DNA of 53,330 bases from Chara braunii (Eukaryota; Streptophyta; Charophyceae; Charales; Characeae): NCBI GenBank assembly GCA_003427395.1, contig BFEA01000013.1, forward strand, positions 5,730,565 to 5,783,894. Direction: 5' to 3'. The position numbers and the translations under genes are program-made. Of this stretch, positions 30,954 through 40,423 are shown one piece after another. Position 1 is the first letter of the stretch. Every line of letters begins with the position of its first letter. Below the pieces are notes generated by a model that was not told the DNA's origin, ran no database searches, and saw only the letters and a list, made by a program, of their open reading frames with translations.

Positions 30954-31004
30954 ATAGATATAGATATATGTATCCTCTTCTCCCTCTCTGCCTACAGTTT
31001 ACCG

Positions 31005-31183
31005 GTGTCGGGGCCGAACCCTGAAGGACTTTTGAGCCTTGGTCGACCCCACTGCGGGTCCCACTTGGCTCGACCCGCCCACGCTCACTCTCAGGGCGCG
31101 GGTCGTTCGTCCCAGGGGCACCTCCACCTAGTGCTATGAGATGGATGGGGTTGGGCCAATAGGGCGAGAGAGTTTGTCATTGG
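31005..31183. other. GC-rich spacer
   Basis: Between the Penelope-like end and the tRNA-like sequence. It has words such as GGTCGACCCCACTGCGGGTC but no gene or recognised repeat. Confidence 0.4.
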
Positions 31184-31262
31184 GGATGTAGCTCAGCCCT
31201 CTAGCCGGGTGGTAGCCTCACTGGTCTAGGTCCGCAGGCGTAAGGTTTTCGATTCTCCCTTT
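31184..31262 (+). repeat. tRNA-like (SINE head-like) sequence
   Basis: GGGGATGTAGCTCAG fits the start of a tRNA-Ala with a Pol III A box, followed by GGTGGTAG after an insertion. GGTTTTCGATTCTCC 45 bases on resembles a B box with one extra base. The arms cannot be folded cleanly and the D loop is too long, so this is not a working tRNA. A tRNA-derived SINE head or a tRNA pseudogene are the options. Confidence 0.4.
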
Positions 31263-31957
31263 GTCTTACCAGGCAATTGCTCCTTCCAATACTCAAGCAG
31301 TCCAGGGAGGTTCATTGAGAGCTTTCTCTTCTTTATGGTGTGTAGGCTAAGCGTTCTCCTTAGGCCACGCACTCCTTCACTAACGGCCCTAGTTTCCTAT
31401 AGCATCATCGGGGCGGCTCGTCCCTCTCCCCCCTAGCCCCTATCTTTCCCCTAGTCGGCCTACGCATACATCTCCCAGGTCTCGTGTCCGCCCTTAGTCC
31501 TTCCAGGCGGCCGTACCAAGCTCTCGACCCAGCCACAACCACACATCACGGCAAAGTCAGGCTCCAACCCCATCCCCGACCCTTAGTCTTTTCAGGTCGC
31601 GCTAGTCATGCAATCGTCAAAGCCCAAAGTCCAGCCCGGTCGTTCGAGATTCAAACCCCCTTTCCCTCGTTACGGTCCCATGTCGCACAATCCCTTCGTT
31701 GCCAGATCGTCCAAGCCACTTACCTGCAACACATCCAAATAAACATGACAATGGCATACGTCCGTCCCCGATGGGGTCAACACACCGCCCCTCGTGCAAA
31801 TCCAAGTCTTCCCTTTCCTTTTTCCCTGCTCTTGGGTGCTTTCCTTCCTTCCTCACAGTCAAACCACACTCTTCTTATCCAGGCATGCAGTCGAGGAGGT
31901 GGTTGAGTCGACTCACCTTGTCCAAAACAACACTCCTTTTTGCTCTCACCAACGTCC
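31263..31957. other. Sequence without recognised gene
   Basis: C- and T-rich, with short ORFs in both directions. It may be body sequence of the SINE-like or gag-bearing elements on either side, but I see no motif. Confidence 0.35.
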
Positions 31958-32419
31958 TCAATAGTCGCGTATCCTCTCCTTCTTGGTGGCACAAGGGACC
32001 GGCAGCCCTTGGTGGCACAAGGGACCAACAACACTCACCACTGCGGAGGGGGAGTGCTGGACCTGGCCCGCGGAGGAGGATGAACCACCACGTCTCCGTC
32101 CTTGGAGTCGTAGAGAGCCGGAGTCCGAGGCGGTTGGGGATGGGGTCTGAGAGCGGTGGGGAGAGCGATGAGGAGAGCCCTTGAGGCGGTGAATTTCAAG
32201 GGCGAGCGCGTGGACTTGCCTCTCCAAGGGTGCAAGCGCATCGAGTCGCTCTTGTAGAGGTGCAAGGAGAGACCGAAGAACATCGCGGATGTCCGTGGGG
32301 TCCACAACGTGTTGTTCCTGGACCATCGGGTGGGTGGACGCCTGAGAGGTGGACGGCGCCGCGACGAGCTCCTCATTTGTAGCCCTGTCCGTGGGCGGTG
32401 GAGGAAGAGAGGTAGACAT
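31958..32419 (-). pseudogene. Gag N-terminal piece of an LTR retroelement, minus strand
   Basis: A minus-strand ORF of 153 codons starts at an ATG (32419) that follows a C-rich leader. It reads MSTSLPPPPTDRATNEELVA, VLRSLLAPLQERLDALAPLE (an amphipathic heptad helix), RQVHALALEIHRLKGSPHRS and then a serine/arginine/proline-rich tail. Plant gypsy gag proteins often start in this way, but there is no capsid or zinc knuckle to prove it. It breaks off at 31958, near a 27-base tandem duplication (TTGGTGGCACAAGGGACC words, 31983-32028). It is opposite in direction to Gy2, which follows. Confidence 0.4.
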
Positions 32420-32946
32420 GGTGGGAGGTGGGGGAAGAGAGGGGTTATGGTGGGAGACGGTCTATTGCAAATGATAGATCAAGGGCACATTGTGCACTGA
32501 GGCATGGGGTGTTTTTCAGGGGGGTACCCAGCTGATGACCGAGGTCTGGAGGGAGAGTTTTTATTCGTTGGCGATAGATTAAGGGCACATGCGTGTGCCA
32601 AGGCAGGATAGGCTATACAATCGTTACAACTGTATGGATTCCGCCTAAAGAACCCTGTGGTACAGTGGATCATGCCTGGCGTTTGGAGCACCCGGGCAAC
32701 GTGGCTTGCTTGACTATGTTTCCACTGTGGGTTAGGTAGGGTAAAGGGGGCCTTGCTTAGCACTAGGGTCTACAACTGCGGTCTCACCCCGCCCCCGTGG
32801 CCTGGGCGTTGGGTGACGGTTCTTGTATTGAGGTTCAAGTTAGGAAGTAGGGGATGTGCCAGAGAAAATAGTTGTGAGGTCGGGAGGGAGGTAGCCCTTT
32901 TAGGTGGGTTAATCCTGATGAGGCTGATTGCTGATAGGTACCTGTC
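32420..32946. other. Spacer between minus-strand gag piece and Gy2 gag
   Basis: No gene is seen. GATAGATCAAGGGCACAT at 32475 and GATAGATTAAGGGCACAT at 32572 mark a diverged direct repeat of about 100 bp. It may be the leader of either element. No LTR of Gy2 was found here, so Gy2 seems to lack its 5' end. Confidence 0.4.
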
Positions 32947-33480
32947 GTGGGTCCTGAAGCTGACCTCTACAACACCCTAGAGAAACCAACAGAAAAAAAG
33001 GAGGAGAACATAGGAGATGATTGTAATGCTCAATCCTTACGATGTGCTGATTTGTGGATAAGTAAGAAAACAAAGCTAAGCAGGTTTGGCAATGACACAG
33101 TGATGATAATGGAAGGTGAAAGTAATAGTGATGATCTGTCTCTAGATGCCGATCTAGAGCCGGACTCTGACGTGGGCTGTTCTACATCAGCCCTTGAGTC
33201 TGACATAAATAGTGAAGAAAAATGCAATGCCTTTAAAAAGACTGCTTCAAGCAAGGGGCCTAACCGTGGTTCGGGTAAGGGAACTATAGCACACCTCGCC
33301 AAGAATGCAAAGATCCCTGAGAAACCGGAGGATGTTTCCACCAAGCATTGGGAAGCCCTCCACATCAGTCAAAAGGAATGGGAGATAAGATCCAAACTGC
33401 AGGTGTGCTTGCATTGTCAAAAGCCTGGGCACACTGTGCAGGACTGTTATCGTCTGCAGGGAAACAGGCAAAGGGCGTAG
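32947..33480 (+). CDS. Gy2 gag C-terminal part with intact zinc knuckle
   Basis: An open frame of 177 codons is acidic in the middle (DDLSLDADLEPDSDVGCSTS) and ends with the nucleocapsid motif CLHCQKPGHTVQDC at about 33406-33447, a complete CX2CX4HX4C knuckle that packages genomic RNA. The usual capsid domain upstream is missing, so the true start lies outside the preserved part; I give the open frame only. The frame ends at TAG 33478, 13 bases after a slippery heptamer, while pol continues in the -1 frame. The gypsy proteins work in cytoplasmic particles. Confidence 0.65.
   Translation: MGPEADLYNTLEKPTEKKEENIGDDCNAQSLRCADLWISKKTKLSRFGNDTVMIMEGESNSDDLSLDADLEPDSDVGCSTSALESDINSEEKCNAFKKTASSKGPNRGSGKGTIAHLAKNAKIPEKPEDVSTKHWEALHISQKEWEIRSKLQVCLHCQKPGHTVQDCYRLQGNRQRA
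33459..33465 (+). promoter_or_regulatory. Candidate -1 frameshift heptamer between Gy2 gag and pol
   Basis: GGGAAAC is positioned as G GGA AAC in the gag frame (codons Gln-Gly-Asn), the exact X XXY YYZ phase. A slip by -1 gives GGG AAA and continues GKQAKGVEES into the pol frame. The same heptamer serves as a frameshift site in some retroviruses. A downstream stimulatory fold was not established. Confidence 0.5.
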
Positions 33481-35159
33481 AAGAGTCATCAACACTCTCT
33501 ACAACAAGGGAAGCTGAACAGTCAGTTGCAGGTCCCTCCAAGGAGCCTGAATCTGATCAACAACCTGCTCTTGAAGCCCGGACCGATGCTGAATCCAAGG
33601 CTGCTGCAGTTCAAGTACTATACACTGAGCCTTGGGAGGAGACTAAGGAAGTCGACTTCCACTCTCACCTGGAACATTGGCTGCAGCTCAAGCACCAACG
33701 CCGTGTTCAAGGGAGTGTGGAATTGATATTCTTTCAGCTGCTCATTAACCGCCGATACATCCGTGTGCTGATTGATAATGGCTCAACGACTAACTTCTTT
33801 TCGCCTAACGGGATTCGTAAGGCGGGCCTGGGAATGAAGCAAGTGGAATTGCAGAACCCTTTTCAGACCCAGGTGGGCAACCAAGAGGTTGTCACATCAA
33901 CACATGCTGTCGAAGGTGTGCGCGTCACTTTTGACAAGGATCGCACTATCGCACATGAGCTGAACTTTTATGTCATGGACAAGTGTCCTTTCGACGCGGT
34001 CATTGGCTTGGGCTGGTTAAAGGCTCATTGTCGAAGGACCACGCGGGCGGATAATCAGTTCGTGGTGCGTGATGCCAAGGGGAACGAGCGTACCGTTCTA
34101 TTGGACGAGACGCGCGAGTCCTCTGTGACTCTTTTGAATGCAAACATATTCTGCAAATCAGTGCGCAGGCGCAAGGAAGCTGAGCATGTGCATGTAGCTC
34201 TTGTAAAGCCTCTCCATGTGACTTCTACTTTTGCTGCATTTTCTACCTCCGAAAGTAATTCTACTTCTACTGTAAAAAATCAGTCTACTTCTGATCCAAG
34301 TACTTCAAATCCGGTTGTAATTGCTGTAAATTCTCAATCTGATTTTCTCTCTCCTGATAAGGATGATCCTCCACCGGAAGTCCCAACAAACATTCGACGT
34401 CTATTAGATCGATTTCCTGAAGTCCTAGTTGAACCTCGTGGAGTTCCCGAGCGTCCATTCAAACACAAAATCGGGAAAATAGAAGAGAGTGTTCCTCCAA
34501 AGGGCTGCGTCTACCGTATGGGACAAGGCGAGTTGGAGGAGTTGAGGAGACAGATTGATGACATGATTGATTGTGGATGGATTAGGCCTAGTGAGTTTGA
34601 ATTCGGTGCACCTGTCCTGTTTGTGCCGAAGAAAGGAGGCAAACTCCGGATGTGTATTGACTATCGTGGCCTAAACCATATCACCCAAAAGAATGTTTAT
34701 CCCTTGTCGCGCATAGATGAGCTGCTAGATGCAGCAAGTGGGTGCAAGGTCTTCTCCAAGATCAATTTCAAGTCTGGCTGCCATGAGATTGAAGTTGATC
34801 TGAGTGACCAGCACAAAACTGCATTCAAAACACTCGATGGGCTGTACGAATTCATCGTTATGCCCTTCGGTCTTACGAATGCACCAGCCACGTTTGAGTG
34901 CCTTATGGACAAGGTCCTCCGCCATCAGCTTAACAGGTTTGTTGTTGTTTACCTCGATGGCGTCCTGATTTTCAGCGAGTCCATGGAAGAGCACGTCAAG
35001 CACCTTGAGAAGGTTTTGCAGGTCCTCAAGGAGGCACAATTGCATCTCAACTTAGAGAAATCTGAGTTTGGAAGGGACAATGTCATCTATCTTGGGCACC
35101 GGTTGTCTGCAAACGGCCTTAAGCCGGAGGCAACCAAGGTTGAGGTCATACGAAACTAG
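33468..35159 (+). pseudogene. Gy2 protease and reverse transcriptase, catalytic residues lost
   Basis: The frame has no stop up to TAG at 35157. The protease has the active site VLIDNGSTTNFFSPNG (about 33767) and CPFDAVIGLGWLKAHC. A Ser/Thr-rich linker (34230-34360) leads to the reverse transcriptase: [87 protein letters not shown] and VVYLDGVLIFSE. Relatives have IDLKSGYHQI and YLDD, so motif A Asp is Asn and the second Asp of motif C is Gly; the polymerase should be dead. The end KATKVEVIRN* is cut by TAG where relatives have Trp. Confidence 0.85.
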
Positions 35160-35800
35160 CCTCAACCGGCAGATGTACGCGAACTGCGTTCTTTTCTTGG
35201 TTTGGCCTCGTATTATCGGAAGTTTGTGCCCAAATTTTCTGTCATTGCTCACCCACTCTCGAGACTAACATGCAAGAATGTTGCCTTTGTGTGGTGTGAG
35301 AAATGTGAGACTGCGTCCCAAGCCTTGAAAGAGGCTTTGGTAAGTCATCCTGTGCTCCGCATTGCGGATCCCAACCTCACGTTCGTGGTCACTACGGACG
35401 TGAGCCAATATGGGATTGGTGCAGTGCTGCAACAAGATGATGGCGATGGCCTGCGTCCGCTCGAATATTACAGCAAACGCATGCCCAGCCACAAGGTAGC
35501 TACCTCCACATATATGCGTGAGCTCTATGCTTTGCGAGAAGCGCTCACACATTGGAAACACTACCTCTTGGGTTGTCACTTCAAGGTCTACTCAGATCAT
35601 CAGACCTTGCAGTGAATTAAAACACAAACTGATTTCTCTCCGACGCTGACTCGCTGGTTGCATGACATTGATGTTTACAATTTTGAACTGAAACACAAGA
35701 AAGGCTGTTATAACCGTGTTGCTGATGCTTTGTCGCGCCATCCTGAGTTTCGACTTGCCTTGTGGACTCATATGACCTCCGAAGGAAACTGAAGGAAGAT
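35160..35800 (+). pseudogene. Gy2 RNase H
   Basis: The same frame continues behind the TAG: ELRSFLGLASYYRKFVPKFS (connection), FVVTTDVSQYGIGAVLQQDD, STYMRELYALREALTHWKHY, FKVYSDHQTLQ. RNase H acidic positions (TTDVS, RELYAL, SDHQ) are present, with Ala changed to Val beside the first Asp. TGA at 35613 replaces the Trp codon in LQWIKTQ. After it RWLHDIDVYNFELKHKKGCY and NRVADALSRH finish the domain. The two stops are consistent with single G-to-A changes. Confidence 0.8.
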
Positions 35801-36790
35801 CTGGTCGAACACACTGCCAAGGGTCCGGACCTTCGTCCCATCCTTGAGCAGCTCAAGGCTGACCCTTATAGTCAGCCTGATTTTCACGAGTGTGAGGGTC
35901 TTGTATTCCGCCGGTATGGGAAGTTTGATCGTTTGTGTGTACCCAACCATGCGCCTCTCCGGACTCATTTCTTGGATTTGGCACATGGTCAGAGTGTGCA
36001 CTTCGGCTTTGAGAAGACTTATGGAAGTCTTTTGCAGCAATTTGATTGGCAGGGAATGAAGGGATCTGCTCATAAATTTATTGTTGAATGTCAAGTCTAT
36101 CAAAGAACCAAGGTCCATAGGCATAAGCCTTATGGCCTGCTGAAAGCCCTCCCAATCCCTGATGGGCCCGGTGAGTCTGTCTCTATTGATTTCACGGACA
36201 TGGGAAAGGTGAGCGAGGGAGGACATTCACAAGTCATGGTCATTGTGGATCCTTTTTCCAAGTTTCTGAATTTGATTCCTCTGCCTCCTCATGCACCAAC
36301 TGAGCTAGTGATTGAAGAATTTCACCTGCAGTACATTCTGCAGTATAAACTCTTGTGAGTGATCGGGACACCAGGTTCATTAGTGCTGATTGGAAGGACT
36401 TCACTTCGCAAATCTATGACCTTAAACTCGACAAGACTTCTGGTTGACACCCCGAAGCCAATGGATTGGCAGAGGAAATCAACCAGACTGTCATTCAACT
36501 ACTTCGCGCATTAATTGTTCCAGATCAGAACACGTGGGACAAGGAGTTACACCAAGTGGAAGGGTTGTACAACAACTCCATTCACTCTGCAACTGGCGTG
36601 ACACCGAATCAGCTTGCGCAATCCTCTCTCCTATTTGTTCCCCGAACGGTCCCCTGGTCTGACGCCCGACATGCCTGGCTACAATGCCAAGTACGCACGC
36701 CCGCTCATAGCTGCTATCGCAGCAATGAACAAGCGTCAACATACCATGATCACGCATGCTAACAAGTCGCGCAAAGAAGGGAACTTCAAA
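35762..36790 (+). pseudogene. Gy2 integrase
   Basis: The zinc-binding part shows HFLDLAHGQSVHFGFEKTYG and FIVECQVYQRTK, where the last Cys is Tyr. The core follows: SIDFTDMGKVSEGGHSQVMV with the first Asp, IVDPFSKFLNLIPLPPHAPT, a frame change near 36355, then VSDRDTRFISADWKDFTSQI with the second Asp, and after a TGA (36445) HPEANGLAEEINQTVIQLLR with the Glu. All three DDE residues survive. The end reads ELHQVEGLYNNSIHSATGVT and is followed by further frame changes near 36660. It would have inserted the cDNA into chromosomes. Confidence 0.8.
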
Positions 36791-37190
36791 GTAGGGAGTT
36801 ATGTCTGAGTTTTTTGATGAAGAGGGCATATCACGAAAGCTTCTTCCATTGTACTATGGCCCTTGGCAGGTTCTAAAGGTGATTGGGGATGATTTTGGTC
36901 CTTCGTATGTGATTAACGTGCCTCCTCATCTGCGCACATATCCGGTCTTTCACACGTCCAAACTGTTTCCACACATCAATGACGAGACTTTTCCCTTCCG
37001 AGTTCCTATCGACGGCGGCCATGAGATATACAAAATTGTTTCCCATGAAGGAAGAGGAAGGAACAGATAGTACAAGGTTCACTTCCTCTATCACCCGTTG
37101 AGCGAATTTTTCTGGATCGACCGAAAAGAGCTGCTAAAGAATGCTCCACGTGTTGTTAACGCTTATGAACGACAGATCGCTGATGGATAG
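36791..37190 (+). pseudogene. Gy2 integrase C-terminus with chromodomain-like tail
   Basis: RKLLPLYYGPWQVLKVIGDD, FGPSYVINVPPHLRTYPVFH and TSKLFPHIND correspond to the region seen in Gy1 at 21914. GGHEIYKIVSHEGRGRNR, a TAG at 37069, then YKVHFLYHPLSEFFWIDRKE and LLKNAPRVVNAYERQIADG form the chromodomain-like part. The scrap at 10005-10090 derives from this region of a relative. Confidence 0.7.
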
Positions 37191-37309
37191 ACTGCTAAGT
37201 TTTCTGCAAAACTCACTCCTCACGGTCTTACTAAATCTCTCTTTCTCATCTACGCCTACGATGCATTTTGTGCCGACTCTGAATGAGTTACTCGCTTGAA
37301 GGGACCTCG

Positions 37310-37332
37310 CTCTTGAGGGGGGGGTAGCGTAA
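37310..37332 (+). promoter_or_regulatory. Gy2 polypurine tract
   Basis: TTGAGGGGGGGGTAG stands just before TGACCCGACAAAAACA, where a 3' LTR should start (37333). It fits the pattern in Gy1. Confidence 0.6.
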
Positions 37333-38750
37333 TGACCCGACAAAAACACAGACTGAGAACACTGCTGATTTATGGGATTTTTGGCTGGAATGAATGCCTT
37401 GCTGAGATTCCCGCATTCTTCTGTGGTTTCCAAGTCTGTGTGTGTGTGCGTGCCTGCTGGTTTGCATACCTGACTGAGTGCGTGTCGGCTGAGTGTGTGT
37501 GTGACCCGCAAGGGTACTTGTTGGTTGAAAGGCCCCGCAGGGCCGGTACTTACCTGTGGCCGTGACTTTGAGGGTTGCCGCGGGGAAAACACTCAAGTAG
37601 TGGGGGTAGGCCCGTGACACTTAGAGCAGCGGGGAAAAACACTCAAGTAGCAGGTAGGCCGGTACCACTCAAGTAGTGGTAGGATTGTCGGGTACTGGAG
37701 GCCGAGCAGAAGACGACAAAAAGTTGGCATTTTTAGAGGCCCAGTAGCGGTAGGATAGAGGTAGGCCGCTACCAGTCCAAGTAGCCCGGGTCTAGGGCCT
37801 GTCCGGACGATAGCAGAGCCTACAATGATGTTTCCCTCTGAAAGGGAGGAGGTACTGGTTGTTGGGAGGCCGCTCGGCCTAGGAAGTCACCGTCCAAGAG
37901 GCCGGTAGGCCGCTACATCTTCCGGAGGAGCAAGTAGCTCCTCCTCATTTGCGGTATGCAAGGATTGACGACATGCTGCTGAGCGAAGCGCTGGACTGGT
38001 ACAGCGCTGCCTGGAGGTGAAGGGCAGCTGGGCTCTCAGCCTGGCTATGGCGAGCAGCCCAGCCTGAGGAGGAGGAAGAAGGGGGCGAAGGAGGAGAGTG
38101 GCGAGGCACCTACCTGGCTATGGTGGACACCATCTTCATCACCTTGTTGGGCGCTGCATCTGGAAGGCCCCAGTTGGGGTAGTGCCGCACCAAGGAAGCT
38201 CGAGGCAGAGTCAGGCATGGTGGCTCAGTCAGCAGCGGCATAGCTGCTTTGGGTTGTCCTTTGGACAGGAGTGCAGCGCCATAGCTGCTTTGGGTTGTCC
38301 TTTGGACAGGAGGGCAGGGCCGTCAGTAGTCCACCATAGCCTAGGCATGTGAGAGGAGGAAGGAGGGAAGCCATAGCTATGGTGGACTTGTTGTTGTTGT
38401 TGTTGTTGAGTCAGCAGTAAGAGGGAACTTCGGATATTGATTCTGGTTCATCCACTCATTGTTATTATTATTATTGGGAAGAAGAATAAGATTGGAGAGG
38501 TTAAGGAGGAGGAGGAAAGTTGAGAGAGAAGGGGGGATTTGCCATCGGTCTTTGCTGGTGTACATCTTCTTCTTCTTCTTCTGTCCCTCTTCTCTGGTCT
38601 CTATCTCTTTGCAAGTGCTTTCATTTCTTTCGCAATTGGGTGGCATTGTCTTTCATTGTGAATTTGCACTTTGGGAATGACCAGGATCGTTATGTTGCCT
38701 TTTTTTTTGTCAAGTTGATAGTCTGTATTTCTTTTTCCTTTTCAGAAGTG
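37333..38750 (+). other. Probable 3' LTR of Gy2 (right end uncertain)
   Basis: The sequence after the polypurine tract starts with TG and is non-coding. Short repeats such as CACTCAAGTAG (37590-37680) and GGTAGGCCG fill it. No 5' partner was found in the window, so length and end cannot be fixed; a CA end somewhere before 38760 is assumed. Two 42-bp tandem units (CATAGCTGCTTTGGGTTGTC...) lie at 38239-38325 and GTT/ATT triplet runs at 38390-38475. Confidence 0.35.
38239..38325. repeat. Tandem duplication of 42 bp
   Basis: CATAGCTGCTTTGGGTTGTC followed by CTTTGGACAGGAG occurs twice in direct succession with almost no change. Confidence 0.85.
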
Positions 38751-39295
38751 CTGACCTGCAAGGTCATGTCAGAGGTTCAGGCTTCTGCTTTAGAAAAACA
38801 GGTTACAAAAGAACTGCTGGCAACTCTCGAAACTGCTGGCAGTGCGCTGCGTTTTTGTGCTTCATTTATGTGCAGTACTTGGATGTCTTCATGAATATGG
38901 AGTAAATGCTGGCCTTTATGTACTATACTAAGGAACCATGTGGGTATTTACTGGATGTCGTGAAGTTCTTAGAACTCTTTTTTAAGGCTCATGTGGCTGA
39001 ATGCTGTTGCTCTTCTTTTACATTTTTGGCTCCTCTCCTTTGTTGTCCATGGTTGGTACAGAGTGAGGTTTCCATGGTGGAGGCTGTGCCGAAGAAGCCA
39101 TAGAACTTAGCTTGGTGTTACTTTCCAGAACCAACAAACCATCGAGCTCCATGTCAGAGGGAAGGGGGCTTTTGAAGGCAAACAACTGACCTGTGCCCAT
39201 CTAATTCACTATGTTCTGGAGATGCCTTATGTGGTCATGAGTATATTGCTGATCTTTCCGGTGTGTTGTCAAATGTTTGTGCTATTCCATGGCAG
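38751..39295 (+). other. TAF2 intron end with an exon-like ORF of unknown origin
   Basis: After the acceptor-like TTTTTCCTTTTCAG, a frame at about 38750-38893 reads VMSEVQASALEKQVTKELLA and TLETAGSALRFCASF. It looks like real protein helix but cannot be TAF2, because the exons on both sides join without it. It may be a captured gene fragment. The actual TAF2 acceptor is GCTATTCCATGGCAG at 39295. Confidence 0.35.
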
Positions 39296-39385
39296 TACAA
39301 TGACAACTCATCGAACCCATTTATTGATGCCCATTGGCTTGCAGTTGTGATTGAAGCCATTGGGGGGCTGCAGTTTGGAGAACAG
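39296..39385 (+). CDS. TAF2: TAF2 exon (last recognised in this window)
   Basis: Thirty codons in phase 0, YNDNSSNPFIDAHWLAVVIE and AIGGLQFGEQ, lie between the acceptor ATGGCAG and the donor GTGAGA. Plant TAF2 has KYNDNxGNxYSDxxWLAxLVxSVGELEFGQQ, so this exon continues the LLK end of the exon at 24284-24370 without a missing residue. The intron between them is 14,925 bases and holds the Penelope-like element and Gy2. The next expected segment (a FLSSLLKRxDRLLQFDRLMPS-like stretch) was not found in the remaining 14 kb, so the following intron is either longer still or the exon is outside the window. Confidence 0.85.
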
Positions 39386-40423
39386 GTGAGATGACATCTA
39401 CCATCTTCAAATTTTGGTGGTGTGCGAGTGAGAAGCCTCAGCTCATCACCGCCACATATGTGCTGCACTAGGCAAAAGGTAGCGTAAGTGCTTGCCATTC
39501 AGACCCGTCTGTATGACTCACGGCAAGTTTTGGCTCTGATGCAGAAGCGGGAGCATTTTAGTGCAAGAATGAATGTTGCCACCCAAGAGGTTGTGCCCGC
39601 AACCTGTGGAGGCTGGAGGCTCAGCTCGCCAAAACTATTTATTCCAATGGGCCTTATGCAAGCCATGCCTCAGTCATTTAACAGTTCCTCAAGTGACATG
39701 GCAGCAGGGAACGGTAGAAATGTGTTGGCTTTCACTTCATCAAGAGGTTGGGCTAGGTCTCAGTTGCACAATGGCTCCTATTTGTCCGGGTATCTATCCT
39801 CCGCAATTGGGTTAGCGGGCCCCTTCATGTGTTACTTTTCAAGCACTATACAGGTGTTGCAAAGAACCAACCAATGAGAACACAAATTTTCTGTGCAGGA
39901 ACAGACTCAAAGCAGTACCAGCATGCATGATCAAAGTCGAAAGCAGAATTACACTGAATGAGGACACACTGACACCGAAGTCTCTTGATAATGAAATACC
40001 AACTTCTCGCCACTCAATACTAATGCCACAATGTAGTAGCTCTCCTACGATGTGATCGCCTATACTACTCTCCTACTTACTTTTTTCTTACGGCCTGGTT
40101 CTCTCTCTCTCTTGCCTCACTTCTCTGTGTCCACTCTCCTCTCGCCTAGCAATGCTGCAGAGTCTGACCACCCAGAGTTTGCTCTTTGGCTATGGCCACG
40201 TAAGCCCGCCTATTCCTACCACTGTCCGTCTTCCCTGATCACCTTTGCTTCAGCGCCCCTTCTTCCTCTTTGGCGCAGCTATGGCTGCCGATAAGTGGAG
40301 CGACTACCTGTGACTCTTCTCCTTGGTCAATGCCCTGGGGCCTGGCCACATGCCCTTAGAGCAGAGCTAGTGCTGGCAGCCAGTACCTGTGAATGTGTCT
40401 AACGCTGTTGCATCCTCTTCTGG
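39386..40423 (+). other. TAF2 intron sequence without recognised gene
   Basis: A 129-codon ORF (39488-39877) without known motif and short CT-rich stretches at 40090-40140. No exon with TAF2 similarity was found. Confidence 0.45.

Larger units (their letters stand above)
25317..31004 (+). mobile_element. Penelope-like retroelement with ribozyme-like ends
   Basis: A reverse transcriptase of Penelope-like type, followed by protease-like and RING-like domains, is bracketed by copies of one repeat unit. That unit contains a CTGATGAG/GAAAC core and TTGTCCTCTTCTCCC...TTTACCGGGCAGC. One unit lies upstream (25317-25450), two tandem units downstream (30622-30842) and one inverted unit after them (30861-30953). 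Penelope-like elements are known to carry such pseudo-LTRs, often partly inverted, with hammerhead ribozymes. The whole element is about 5.7 kb, including a later 754-bp hAT insertion and an assembly gap, and lies sense in a TAF2 intron. No GIY-YIG endonuclease is visible. In-frame stops show that the copy is defective. Confidence 0.75.
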
